Positions 8,098 to 17,254 of a stretch of 64,000 bases of DNA are shown here, piece after piece. How positions within the stretch are numbered: position 1 is the stretch's first letter; each line of letters begins with the position of its first letter. The DNA lies in assembly GCF_023715245.1 (NCBI RefSeq), contig NZ_JAMBNV010000001.1, forward strand, positions 1,116,001-1,180,000, given 5' to 3'. The notes beneath the pieces were generated by a model. That model was not told the DNA's origin. It did not search any database and worked only from the letters and a program-made list of their open reading frames with translations. The DNA is from Sporosarcina luteola (GTDB lineage: Bacteria > Bacillota > Bacilli > Bacillales_A > Planococcaceae). Made by a program: the position numbers and the translations under genes.

Positions 8098-8741
8098 AGG
8101 TCAATGCCAGGTACATTCGGCCATAGAACTTCAAATCCATTAGCACGCAAACCATTTATGACAGTTAGCGGATTCATAGTCTTAACGCGAATGACAAGTA
8201 TTTTATTATCTTCATTTTCCTTATCGGGATATACGAGAACACTTAGCACATTCAATCTATGTTGATGGAACACTTTTGAAACTTCAAAGAGGATGCCGGG
8301 TATATTCGGTACACGGACTTCGATCTGTGAGCCCGGCTGGTGAACTCCAGTCAATTCGATATACTTATACAGCAGATCCGTCTCTGTTATGATGCCGACA
8401 AGCTTTCCGCCCGAGACGATCGGAAGGCAGCCGATTTGGTTATCGTAAAAAATAATCGCCGCCTCTTCTACGAAATCCATCGGGTGTCCACTGATCGGAT
8501 TTTTCGTCATGATTTCAGACAATGGAATGTTGTAAACGCTTGCATCACGAGAGTCGGAATACAGGGAAGGGACGACCTCTTTCAAATCACGGTCCGTTAC
8601 GATGCCGACCAGCCCTTTATCATCCGAGACGATCGGAAGATGCCGGATTTTCTTTTTCTGCATGATTGTCAAAGCATCGCTAACGGTATGTTCAGGTGAA
8701 AGGGAGGAGACATCCCTTTTCATAATCTCTTCAATTAACAC
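8094..8741 (-). CDS. acuB: CBS-ACT protein AcuB
   Basis: A 215-residue protein with two CBS motifs (about 1-60 and 75-130, with DRDL and TETDLL pieces typical of the fold) followed by an ACT domain (about 140-212, beginning at IEVRVPNIPGILFEVSKVF). CBS pairs bind adenine nucleotides and ACT domains bind small ligands, so AcuB is probably a sensor or regulator of the AcuA/AcuC acetylation switch, but its exact job is not established. It lies 15 nt after acuA and overlaps acuC by 4 nt. Length matches B. subtilis AcuB (214). Confidence 0.93.
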   Translation of the reverse strand: MLIEEIMKRDVSSLSPEHTVSDALTIMQKKKIRHLPIVSDDKGLVGIVTDRDLKEVVPSLYSDSRDASVYNIPLSEIMTKNPISGHPMDFVEEAAIIFYDNQIGCLPIVSGGKLVGIITETDLLYKYIELTGVHQPGSQIEVRVPNIPGILFEVSKVFHQHRLNVLSVLVYPDKENEDNKILVIRVKTMNPLTVINGLRANGFEVLWPNVPGIDL

Positions 8742-8756
8742 TAGAATAACCTCCCA

Positions 8757-9389
8757 TCAATACATGAATCTATTCATGAAGCGAAGACTGTCGAACTGTT
8801 GAATCGATTCCTGATCCACCCTTTTGCCGATTCTTGCCATAAGGCAGTTCGCGGGATGTGAGCTGATTTCAGGGTCATCGGTCGCATAATATTCCAACCC
8901 GCCCGCATTCATCATCTTCTCCATCACTTTCCTGTATTCCCATACATTCAGTTTTGTCCCTTTTAAATCCCAGTGCCAATAGTATTCGGTTGTTAGAATA
9001 ATATAGTCCTCCATTGCATCATCCATCATGGACACTTCGAGCAGCGCTTTTCCGACTCCGCCGCCCCTGTATTTCGGAATTACTTCAATGGCTCCCAATT
9101 CAATTAGATTTTCCATCTTGCCTTTCGACCATCTTTCCAGCGGATCGGGATACAAATATGTTGCATACCCGACGATTTGGTTCATATCACGGACGATGAT
9201 GATTCGTCCTTCCGGGAGATCGGCGATTTCAATAAGTGCCTTGTGTTGCTGTTCAGGCGGTCTGAAGGATATCAAATGTTCATGGAATTCTAGGTTTGCC
9301 AATTCATTGCCGGGAATCGGGCCTTCAATGATCAAGTCGCCATTCTTATGTTTGACTTCCATCGCGTTATACGTTTTCCTATGTTCCAA
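8757..9389 (-). CDS. acuA: Protein acetyltransferase AcuA
   Basis: A 210-residue GNAT-family enzyme that acetylates and inactivates AcsA on the lysine of its C-terminal PKTRSGK motif. The acetyl-CoA site segment VIPKYRGGGVGKALLEVSMM (QxxGxG/A type) is around residues 104-124, and YYWHWDLKG and NCLMARIGK are conserved near the C-terminus. The TTG at 9389 is chosen because the protein then starts MEHRKTYNAMEV, in register with B. subtilis AcuA, and GGTGAG stands 4 nt before it; the alternative GTG at 9398 has an AGGA only 2 nt away. First gene of acuABC, divergent from acsA. Confidence 0.92.
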   Translation of the reverse strand: MEHRKTYNAMEVKHKNGDLIIEGPIPGNELANLEFHEHLISFRPPEQQHKALIEIADLPEGRIIIVRDMNQIVGYATYLYPDPLERWSKGKMENLIELGAIEVIPKYRGGGVGKALLEVSMMDDAMEDYIILTTEYYWHWDLKGTKLNVWEYRKVMEKMMNAGGLEYYATDDPEISSHPANCLMARIGKRVDQESIQQFDSLRFMNRFMY

Positions 9390-9568
9390 CCTACTCACCG
9401 TCCTACAATTAAATAGACCTTATTCACAGTATACAACAATTATCTCCAAGGCAAATAGCTTCTTGATAACAAATTAAACAACAATACTAAAAATATTAAT
9501 TTATTAGCAAATAAAGAAATAATAATGTAGAATAATAGAGGTAAATGTTTGACGAAAGGGTGATAGGA

Positions 9569-11287
9569 ATGGAAATCAATAACTTACCTGTAATGCAGGG
9601 GGATTATCAATTACAGGATTATGACCAAACAGCGAGGGATTTTAAATGGTCTGACGCAGAGAAGGAATTCAGCTGGCATGAAACCGGACTCATCAACATT
9701 GCGCACGAGGCTGTAGATCGTCATGCGAATTCCTATCGGAAAAACAAAGTGGCGCTCTTTTACAAAGATGCGTCGCGCAAAGAAGCATATACGTATAACG
9801 AACTGAAACGAATGTCCAATAAAGCTGCAAATGTACTGACGAACCATTCAACGTTAGAAAAAGGGGATCGGATATTCGTTTTTATGCCCCGTTCTCCTGA
9901 GTTGTATCTTGCAATACTGGGAGCATTGAAAATGGGGACGATTGTCGGGCCTCTCTTCGAAGCATTTATGGAAGGTGCGGTCTATGATAGGCTCTCCGAC
10001 AGCGAAGCGAAAGCGATTGTTACGACTCCTGACTTGTTGGATAGGATCCCTGTAGACAAATTGCCTCATTTAAAAACAATCTTTTTAGTTGGCGGAAATA
10101 TTGAAGAAGATGATAAGCATATAGATTTTAACAAACATTTGAAGAATGCGTCTTCCCACTTTAAAGTAGAGTGGCTGGATAAGGAGTCTCCGACGCTGCT
10201 CCATTATACGTCAGGCTCCACTGGTAAACCGAAAGGCGTTTTGCATGTGCAAGAAGCGATGGTGCAGCAGTTGCAGACGGCACGCTGGGTATTGGATTTG
10301 AAAGATGAGGATGTTTTTTGGTGTACCGCAGATCCGGGTTGGGTTACTGGGACAGCGTACGGGATCTTCGGACCGATGCTGGCCGGTGCGACATCACTGA
10401 TCGTCGGCGGAAGATTTTCTACGGATAGCTGGTACGAATCCATTCAAGAGTACGGCGTAACGGTATGGTATAGTGCGCCGACTGCGTTCCGGATGTTAAT
10501 GGGCGCGGGTGCAGGACCGTTGGAGAAATACGATCTTTCATCATTGCGCCATATTCTCTCAGTCGGGGAACCGTTGAACCCTGAAGTCATCCGTTGGGGG
10601 ATGGAAGTGTTCAAGCTGCGGATCCACGACACTTGGTGGATGACGGAAACAGGGGCCCAAACAATCTGCAACTTCGGCTCGTTGCCGATTAAAATGGGGT
10701 CAATGGGGAAAGCCGTTCCGGGAATTGAAGCGGCGATTGTCGACGACCGGGGGCAAGTATTGCCGCCGAATCGAATGGGTAATTTGGCGATTAAAAAAGG
10801 TTGGCCAGCAATGATGCGTCAAATTTGGAATAACCCTGAGAAGTATGATTCCTATTTCTTGAATGATGAATGGTATGTTTCCGGGGATTCTGCCTATATG
10901 GACGAGGACGGTTATTTCTTCTTCCAAGGACGGGTCGATGATGTCATCATGACGAGCGGCGAACGAGTAGGACCATTCGAAGTGGAGAGCAAGCTCCTTG
11001 AGCATCCGGCGATTGTCGAGGCGGGAGTCATCGGGAAGCCCGATCCGGTCCGTGGTGAAATCATTAAGGCCTTCGTTGCCCTCCATGAAGGATATAAACC
11101 TTCCGAGGAATTGGAGAATGACATCAAGCAATTCGTCAAAAAGGAACTTGCCGCGCACGCTGCACCAAGGGAAATTGAATTTAAGGATAAGCTTCCGAAG
11201 ACGAGAAGCGGAAAAATCATGCGCCGCGTGTTGAAGGCATGGGAACTGAATTTGCCGACAGGCGACTTATCGACGATGGAAGACTGA
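9569..11287 (+). CDS. acsA: Acetyl-CoA synthetase
   Basis: A 572-residue AMP-forming ligase that activates acetate to acetyl-CoA. It shows the ANL-superfamily P-loop YTSGSTGKPKGVLH (about residues 211-224), the WWMTETG motif (about 352-358), the YVSGDSAYMDEDGYFFFQGR hinge region, and LPKTRSGKIMRR at the C-terminus with the acetylatable lysine. Length and ends (final LSTMED) are as in B. subtilis AcsA. The ATG at 9569 gives this standard N-terminus and has AAGGGTGAT upstream; an in-frame ATG at 9545 has no ribosome site. AcuA/AcuC encoded opposite control it. No cre-like site was seen in the 179-bp divergent gap. Confidence 0.96.
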   Translation: MEINNLPVMQGDYQLQDYDQTARDFKWSDAEKEFSWHETGLINIAHEAVDRHANSYRKNKVALFYKDASRKEAYTYNELKRMSNKAANVLTNHSTLEKGDRIFVFMPRSPELYLAILGALKMGTIVGPLFEAFMEGAVYDRLSDSEAKAIVTTPDLLDRIPVDKLPHLKTIFLVGGNIEEDDKHIDFNKHLKNASSHFKVEWLDKESPTLLHYTSGSTGKPKGVLHVQEAMVQQLQTARWVLDLKDEDVFWCTADPGWVTGTAYGIFGPMLAGATSLIVGGRFSTDSWYESIQEYGVTVWYSAPTAFRMLMGAGAGPLEKYDLSSLRHILSVGEPLNPEVIRWGMEVFKLRIHDTWWMTETGAQTICNFGSLPIKMGSMGKAVPGIEAAIVDDRGQVLPPNRMGNLAIKKGWPAMMRQIWNNPEKYDSYFLNDEWYVSGDSAYMDEDGYFFFQGRVDDVIMTSGERVGPFEVESKLLEHPAIVEAGVIGKPDPVRGEIIKAFVALHEGYKPSEELENDIKQFVKKELAAHAAPREIEFKDKLPKTRSGKIMRRVLKAWELNLPTGDLSTMED

Positions 11288-11295
11288 TCATATAT

Positions 11296-11334
11296 AAGGA
11301 AAGGGACTCCCGATTTTTTGGGAGTCCCTTTCCT
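11296..11334 (+). terminator. Terminator between acsA and the convergent PBP gene
   Basis: AGGAAAGGGACTCCC pairs perfectly with GGGAGTCCCTTTCCT over 15 bp. The loop is GATTTTTT. The T tract is in the loop rather than after the stem, so efficiency is uncertain. Confidence 0.7.
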
Positions 11335-11343
11335 ATCTACATG

Positions 11344-14300
11344 TTAATTTTCATCATCATCATCGCCATCTGAAGGAGGTTTATTGCCTCCTCCGTTGTT
11401 GTTGCCGTTTCCGTTGTTTCCATTATTGCCATTTCCGTTTCCATTGTTACCAGTACCAGTACTTCCATCATCATTCCCACTGCCTTCATTGCCGTTTCCG
11501 TCATCTCCGCCATTGCCTTCATTCCCTGGAGGTATCGCGGGAGGTGTTTTCCCGTCATCCGGGGTTTCCGTAGTAGGTGGTGGCTCCGGGCTATCTACAA
11601 TAACGATATTGGAGCCCCCTGATAACAGTCCGGTAATATCAACGGCTCTGACGTAATAATCCCCCGGGCCGACAGCGATCGAATTGGCGGATCCATCTCT
11701 GACGGTCGCAATGCGTTCATTGTTCCGGTACACATAATAACCGATCACGTCGTTTGAAGGGGACTCCGACCAAACCAACGTCGATCCATTAAGCGATGCG
11801 CTGACTCCTGCCGGTGCCGAATCATCGGCGTTAAAGGAAGCGCCAGATACAACGCCTGAAGCAAACACTGACATGGATGGGAACAGCTTCGAAGCATCTC
11901 CACCCCATGGTCCAAGCATGCGGTCAATGAATGCCTGGTTGACTCCTGTTCCGCCTGAGACGATAAATTCGGCAGGTGTAGAAGGTAGTGCCATGTAACG
12001 GCTGCCTTTGACGGAGACATAGGATGCATTGATAATGCTGTCATCGGGTTCTGTCGGAAGCATCGCTTTTGAATTGAACAAGTCTGATCTGACTAATCCA
12101 GCAGTTGTACATGCAGCTGATGGCGCCAGTCCGGAAATACCGCAGAAAGGTTTGGATACTACGCCTTCCGGTTGTTTGAAAGTGCTGCCTGCACCAATAA
12201 TATCAGGTTTCAATTCATTCACTTTATTCATCATTCTGCCAAAGAGCATTGTCGTCCGTGTCGTCGGATGCATCGCACCGGACTTTCTGGTGTACAACTT
12301 GCGCTTTTGATCCTTATAGCCGAACCAGAGGCCCATCGAGACATTCGGATTGTACCCGACCAGCCAAGCGTCGCCGTATCCGTTCGTCGTCCCGGTTTTT
12401 GCTGCCAGGTCGGTTTTGAAATTCATGAATCCAGGCAATTGCTGTCCTGTGCCGCCAGGTTTTATAACATCTCTGAGCATATCTGTTACGATATATGATG
12501 TTTCAGGGCTAAACACGTCAACAGGTTCCGTCTTGTGTTCATACACGACATTTCCAGACATGTCTTCGATACGTTCTATGATGTAAGACTGGATGAACTT
12601 GCCGCCATTCGCGAAAGTGGCGAATGCGTTTGTATTCTCTTCAACGCTGACTCCTACATCCATTCCACCATATGAAACGGATAGATGGACGTGATCCCCC
12701 TCCGTGAGTTTGGTGAAGTTCATCTTCTCTAAAAACTCCGCTGGTCGTCGATCGACGATGTCCTTGTAAAGCCTTGCTGTCGGTAAGTTGAGGGATTCAG
12801 CTAATGCCTGTCTGGCTGGGATAATTCCATTTTCCACGTTAGCATTATAGTTCGTCGGTGCCCATGTTTTTCCGTTGTCCGGCACTTCGAATTTCACGTC
12901 GACGACAGGGCTTCCTGCGCCGATGACCCCATATTCAATTGCCGGAGCATAGACGAGAAGCGGTTTCATGGAAGATCCATTTTGTCTGAAAGCTCTTGTC
13001 GCATGATTCGTGTTCTCCAGATTATGGTCGCGTCCTCCTACAAAGGAGAGGATTCGTCCTGTGCTATTTTCGATCATAATGGCACCTACTTGCACGGGAT
13101 CATCTTTCAGGATGATTTCGCCCGTACTGATATCCTCTTCCTCCCGTGTGTAAGTGAATCCGTAATGCTCAAATTCTTCTGCTACTTTATTCATTCCGTC
13201 GTAAAGATCTTTATCGATTGTCGAATAAATGCGGTACCCGCCCGTACGCATATCACGCTCCGCCAGGATTAGATATTTCTCTGCAAGTTTTTTCTCTTCA
13301 GCGAGGCGATCTGCATCGATACCATCTTTCTCAGCGAGGATCTGGGCTAATATATCCTTCGTGCGCTCTTGGATCTCTTGGGTCAAGTATGGATATCGCT
13401 CGGTCGCACGTTCAGTCTTTTTAGCAAAGTCCTTTGTGATGTCGTAGGCGATCGCTTCTTCATATTGCTTATCAGTAATATAGCCCGTTTCCTTCATACG
13501 GAAGAGGACAGTTTTCATTCGATCGATTCCTGGCTTGATATTTTCCTCTTTCTTTAAGCCGCCGCCATAATAGTTGCTCAGGAAAGGCGTATAAGCAAAT
13601 GGTGCTTGCGGAATTCCCGCTATATATGCCGCTTGGGGTAAATTAAGTTCCTTTGCTTTCACACCGAAAATGCCTTCTGCAGCAGTTTCGATTCCCGCAA
13701 TATTTTGTCCCATTGCATTTCTACCATATGGAATGATATTTAGGTAGGCTTCAAGTATCTCTTCTTTTTCCATGAAATGTTCGAGTCGCATGGCGAGCAG
13801 GATTTCTTTCGCCTTCCGTTCATAGGAGACTTCATTCGTCAAAATCTGGTTTTTGATAAGTTGTTGGGTGAGTGTTGAACCACCAGTCTGACTAGATGAA
13901 TTCGTCACGTCTTGAAATAGTCCGCGGAAAATCGCTTTTGGGACGATTCCCTCATGCGATTCAAAATACTCGTCTTCCGTGGCCAAAACGGCATCGATGA
14001 CAAATGGAGAAACATCCTTCAATGTCGTTTCCTTCCGTTCAATATCGGCATTTACTTTACCTAAATAAATGTCATTGGCAAAATAAATTTCAGATGTCTC
14101 CTCATAATTGAAGATGTCTCCCCGCATTTCAGCCTTGGAACGGAGCGGTTCTTTTGCGACGAGTGATGCAAAATAACCGGCACCGACTGAGGCGGCAAAT
14201 ACGCCAAGCGTCAGTCCGAAGACAAGGAAGAGGAGAAAGAGGTTCCAAATGACTCCCGAAGTGATGCGAATTCCTTTTGCCCAACCTTTTTTCTTTAGCG

Positions 14301-14352
14301 TTTCAAATTTTTCTTCTATGAGATCTATCCTGTTTTTACGTTTTTCACTCAA
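11344..14352 (-). CDS. Class A penicillin-binding protein with fibronectin-like domain and Gly/Asn tail
   Basis: About 1002 residues of a bifunctional peptidoglycan synthase. It has a cytoplasmic basic stretch and one membrane anchor (about 35-60), then a GT51 glycosyltransferase domain with EDEYFESHEG, GGSTLTQQLIKN and a KAKEILLA/RLEHFMEKEEILEAYLN block. The transpeptidase domain has SxxK in GSSMKPLL, SVSYGG as the second motif region and KTGT in LAAKTGTTNGYGDAW. After it come a small fibronectin type III-like module (about 850-915) and a Pro/Gly/Asn/Asp low-complexity tail of about 75 residues. A TTG start at 14352 is chosen: AGGGGGGAT stands 8 nt before it, and the longer ATG at 14391 lies inside the -10 element. 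B. subtilis has no PBP at this locus. Confidence 0.88.
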   Translation of the reverse strand: MSEKRKNRIDLIEEKFETLKKKGWAKGIRITSGVIWNLFLLFLVFGLTLGVFAASVGAGYFASLVAKEPLRSKAEMRGDIFNYEETSEIYFANDIYLGKVNADIERKETTLKDVSPFVIDAVLATEDEYFESHEGIVPKAIFRGLFQDVTNSSSQTGGSTLTQQLIKNQILTNEVSYERKAKEILLAMRLEHFMEKEEILEAYLNIIPYGRNAMGQNIAGIETAAEGIFGVKAKELNLPQAAYIAGIPQAPFAYTPFLSNYYGGGLKKEENIKPGIDRMKTVLFRMKETGYITDKQYEEAIAYDITKDFAKKTERATERYPYLTQEIQERTKDILAQILAEKDGIDADRLAEEKKLAEKYLILAERDMRTGGYRIYSTIDKDLYDGMNKVAEEFEHYGFTYTREEEDISTGEIILKDDPVQVGAIMIENSTGRILSFVGGRDHNLENTNHATRAFRQNGSSMKPLLVYAPAIEYGVIGAGSPVVDVKFEVPDNGKTWAPTNYNANVENGIIPARQALAESLNLPTARLYKDIVDRRPAEFLEKMNFTKLTEGDHVHLSVSYGGMDVGVSVEENTNAFATFANGGKFIQSYIIERIEDMSGNVVYEHKTEPVDVFSPETSYIVTDMLRDVIKPGGTGQQLPGFMNFKTDLAAKTGTTNGYGDAWLVGYNPNVSMGLWFGYKDQKRKLYTRKSGAMHPTTRTTMLFGRMMNKVNELKPDIIGAGSTFKQPEGVVSKPFCGISGLAPSAACTTAGLVRSDLFNSKAMLPTEPDDSIINASYVSVKGSRYMALPSTPAEFIVSGGTGVNQAFIDRMLGPWGGDASKLFPSMSVFASGVVSGASFNADDSAPAGVSASLNGSTLVWSESPSNDVIGYYVYRNNERIATVRDGSANSIAVGPGDYYVRAVDITGLLSGGSNIVIVDSPEPPPTTETPDDGKTPPAIPPGNEGNGGDDGNGNEGSGNDDGSTGTGNNGNGNGNNGNNGNGNNNGGGNKPPSDGDDDDEN

Positions 14353-14379
14353 GTTTTCATCCCCCCTAAAATCCTTCCT

Positions 14380-14388
14380 ATTATAGCA
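14380..14388 (-). promoter_or_regulatory. Extended -10 promoter of the PBP gene
   Basis: On the minus strand TGCTATAAT is a perfect extended -10 (TGnTATAAT); no good -35 is spaced correctly. The predicted start point is about 20 nt before the TTG at 14352. Confidence 0.55.
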
Positions 14389-14415
14389 CATTTCGTGGAA
14401 TTCAATAGAAAATGT

Positions 14416-14443
14416 TTGACAAAGCGATAATTTAGACTACAAT
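14416..14443 (+). promoter_or_regulatory. tyrS promoter
   Basis: TTGACA at 14416-14421, a 16-nt spacer and TACAAT at 14438-14443 form a strong sigma-A promoter. The predicted start near 14450 puts about 375 nt of leader before tyrS. Confidence 0.75.
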
Positions 14444-14454
14444 AAATCTATCCC

Positions 14455-14549
14455 GCATTAACTGGCAGCAAGACTCCCACTGGGGTGGGAGATCAACTCC
14501 CAGTAAATGCCCGATTGGTTCAACTAACACTCAGAACCCCACTGAGTGA
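14455..14549 (+). repeat. Hairpin module at the 5' end of the tyrS leader
   Basis: GCATTAACTGG (14455-14465) pairs with CCAGTAAATGC (14500-14510) with one mismatch and encloses the perfect hairpin CTCCCAC-TGGG-GTGGGAG (14474-14491). A second hairpin, CACTCAG/CTGAGTG, lies at about 14529-14549. The module is not part of the T-box fold and may be a dispersed palindromic repeat inserted between promoter and T-box. Confidence 0.6.
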
Positions 14550-14579
14550 AGTTTCACCTTATATCATTTTTCACATGGT

Positions 14580-16092
<1,513 letters not shown>

Positions 16093-16095
16093 CGT

Positions 16096-16133
16096 AAAAG
16101 GCCATCCTTTGATGAAGGGATGGCCTTTTTGTA
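16096..16133 (+). terminator. tyrS terminator
   Basis: AAAGGCCATCC and GGATGGCCTTT form a perfect stem followed by a T-rich stretch. Confidence 0.88.
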
Positions 16134-16147
16134 TACGCGGAAATGGG

Positions 16148-16312
16148 GAATCGGTGGTAAAAGTCCGAGAATCGGTGGTAATCCCCCAAGAATCGGTGGT
16201 ATATGCCAAATCGGTGATAAACCAAGAAGAATCGGTGATAAACGCCCGAGAATCGGTGATAACCCGTCCCAAGACGGTGATAAACGCCTGAAATTCGGTG
16301 ATAACGCGTCCC
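16148..16312. repeat. Tandem ~21-nt degenerate repeat, core ATCGGTGATAA
   Basis: Eight head-to-tail units of 19-23 nt share the core [AT]CGGTG[GA]TAA followed by a variable 7-10 nt C/A-rich linker. The first three carry GGTGGTAA or GGTGGTAT and the last five GGTGATAA. The array fills the gap between the tyrS terminator and the convergent ku gene. It translates only as low-quality repeats (IGDN type) in some frames, without a ribosome site, so it is treated as non-coding. Confidence 0.75.
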
Positions 16313-16325
16313 CCTCGCAAACCTT

Positions 16326-17153
16326 TTACGCTTTCATCTTCGCCGCCGCTTTTTTCCTTGGAGCCGGCTTCTTCTTTTTCGTCTTATCGAGCGATGCTTG
16401 CAATGCAGCCATCAAATCGGTCGTATTGGAAGGTGATATTGCCTGTTTCTCCAGTTTTGCGACAGTCACACTGCCCGATTTTTTCTCTTCAATCAATTCC
16501 ATAAGAGCAGTTCTATACTCGTCCGTATACTTATCGGGATCGAATGCTGTCGTTAATTGATCAACTAACAGAAGTGCTGTATCGAGTTCTTTTTTCACAA
16601 CAGAGTCTTCAGCCGGGATATTCGGCACATCTCCCACATTGCGCACTTCATCCGGAAAGTGGATCGTCTCCATCAACAGAGCGTCTTTATAGACCCGGAC
16701 GACGGCTAACTGCTCCTTCGAACGGATGATAATCTTCGCCACACCGATTTTTCCCGATTCTTTCAGAGCCTTCCTCAATAAAGCGTACGCCTTGCCGCCA
16801 TTCGCATCGGGCGCCATGAAATAGCTCCTCTCGAAATAGATCGGATCGATTTCCTCTAATTTAACAAAATCAATGATCTCAACAGCTTTGTCCTCATTTT
16901 CCTTCTTCAGCTTTTCAAGCTCCTCATCATCGAGCACGACAAACTTGTTTTTCGTATACTCATACGCTTTCACGATCTCTTCGCTTTTAACTTCTTTATC
17001 ACAAATTGGGCATACTTTCTGGTAGCTGATTGGAGAATGGCACTCCTTATGAAGCTGACGCAATTTAATATCGTTGTTTTCCGTTGCCGTATGGAGCTTA
17101 ATCGGGATATTGACAAGGCCGAAACTGATGCTGCCTTTCCAAACTGTATGCAA
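16326..17153 (-). CDS. ku: Non-homologous end-joining protein Ku
   Basis: A 275-residue bacterial Ku that forms a homodimeric ring on DNA double-strand ends and recruits LigD. The protein opens HTVWKGSISFGLVNIPIKL, the family N-terminus, and continues with the beta-barrel core (CPICDKEV, YEYTKNKFVVL, EIDPIYFERSYF, KEQLAVVRVY). The C-terminus is a Lys/Ala/Pro-rich tail (KKKKPAPRKKAAAKMKA) typical of DNA-contacting Ku extensions. The TTG at 17153 gives the same MHT start as B. subtilis YkoV and has GGGTGAT 4 nt upstream; a GTG at 17162 is possible. It is divergent from ligD with about 100 bp between starts. It is not at this locus in B. subtilis. Confidence 0.94.
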   Translation of the reverse strand: MHTVWKGSISFGLVNIPIKLHTATENNDIKLRQLHKECHSPISYQKVCPICDKEVKSEEIVKAYEYTKNKFVVLDDEELEKLKKENEDKAVEIIDFVKLEEIDPIYFERSYFMAPDANGGKAYALLRKALKESGKIGVAKIIIRSKEQLAVVRVYKDALLMETIHFPDEVRNVGDVPNIPAEDSVVKKELDTALLLVDQLTTAFDPDKYTDEYRTALMELIEEKKSGSVTVAKLEKQAISPSNTTDLMAALQASLDKTKKKKPAPRKKAAAKMKA

Positions 17154-17175
17154 TGAAATCACCCGCTTTTTTGCT

Positions 17176-17182
17176 TAGTATG
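17176..17182 (-). promoter_or_regulatory. CATACTA box before ku, sigma-G -10-like
   Basis: The minus strand reads CATACTA, the exact sigma-G -10 consensus, 22 nt before the ku start. No GHATR -35 was found at 17-18 nt, so this is weak; ku/ligD are forespore (sigma-G) genes in B. subtilis. Confidence 0.3.
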
Positions 17183-17254
17183 GAAAGCTGACTCATTCTT
17201 ATGTATACGAATTATGATTCATCAAACACTAACAAAAACTTGGAGCGATTATGG

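Noticed and set aside
9399..9568. CcpA (cre) site between acuA and acsA
   Set aside because: The gap is very AT-rich and contains no sequence with the central CG and flanking arms of a cre; no site is claimed although B. subtilis has one in this region.
11384..11656. Proline/leucine-rich frame on the plus strand
   Set aside because: It is the antisense shadow of the Gly/Asn-rich tail of the PBP.
16109..16560. Frames encoding IGDN/IGDK-type repeats over the region after tyrS
   Set aside because: They translate the degenerate 21-nt DNA repeats and run on antisense to ku, with no ribosome site; treated as spurious.
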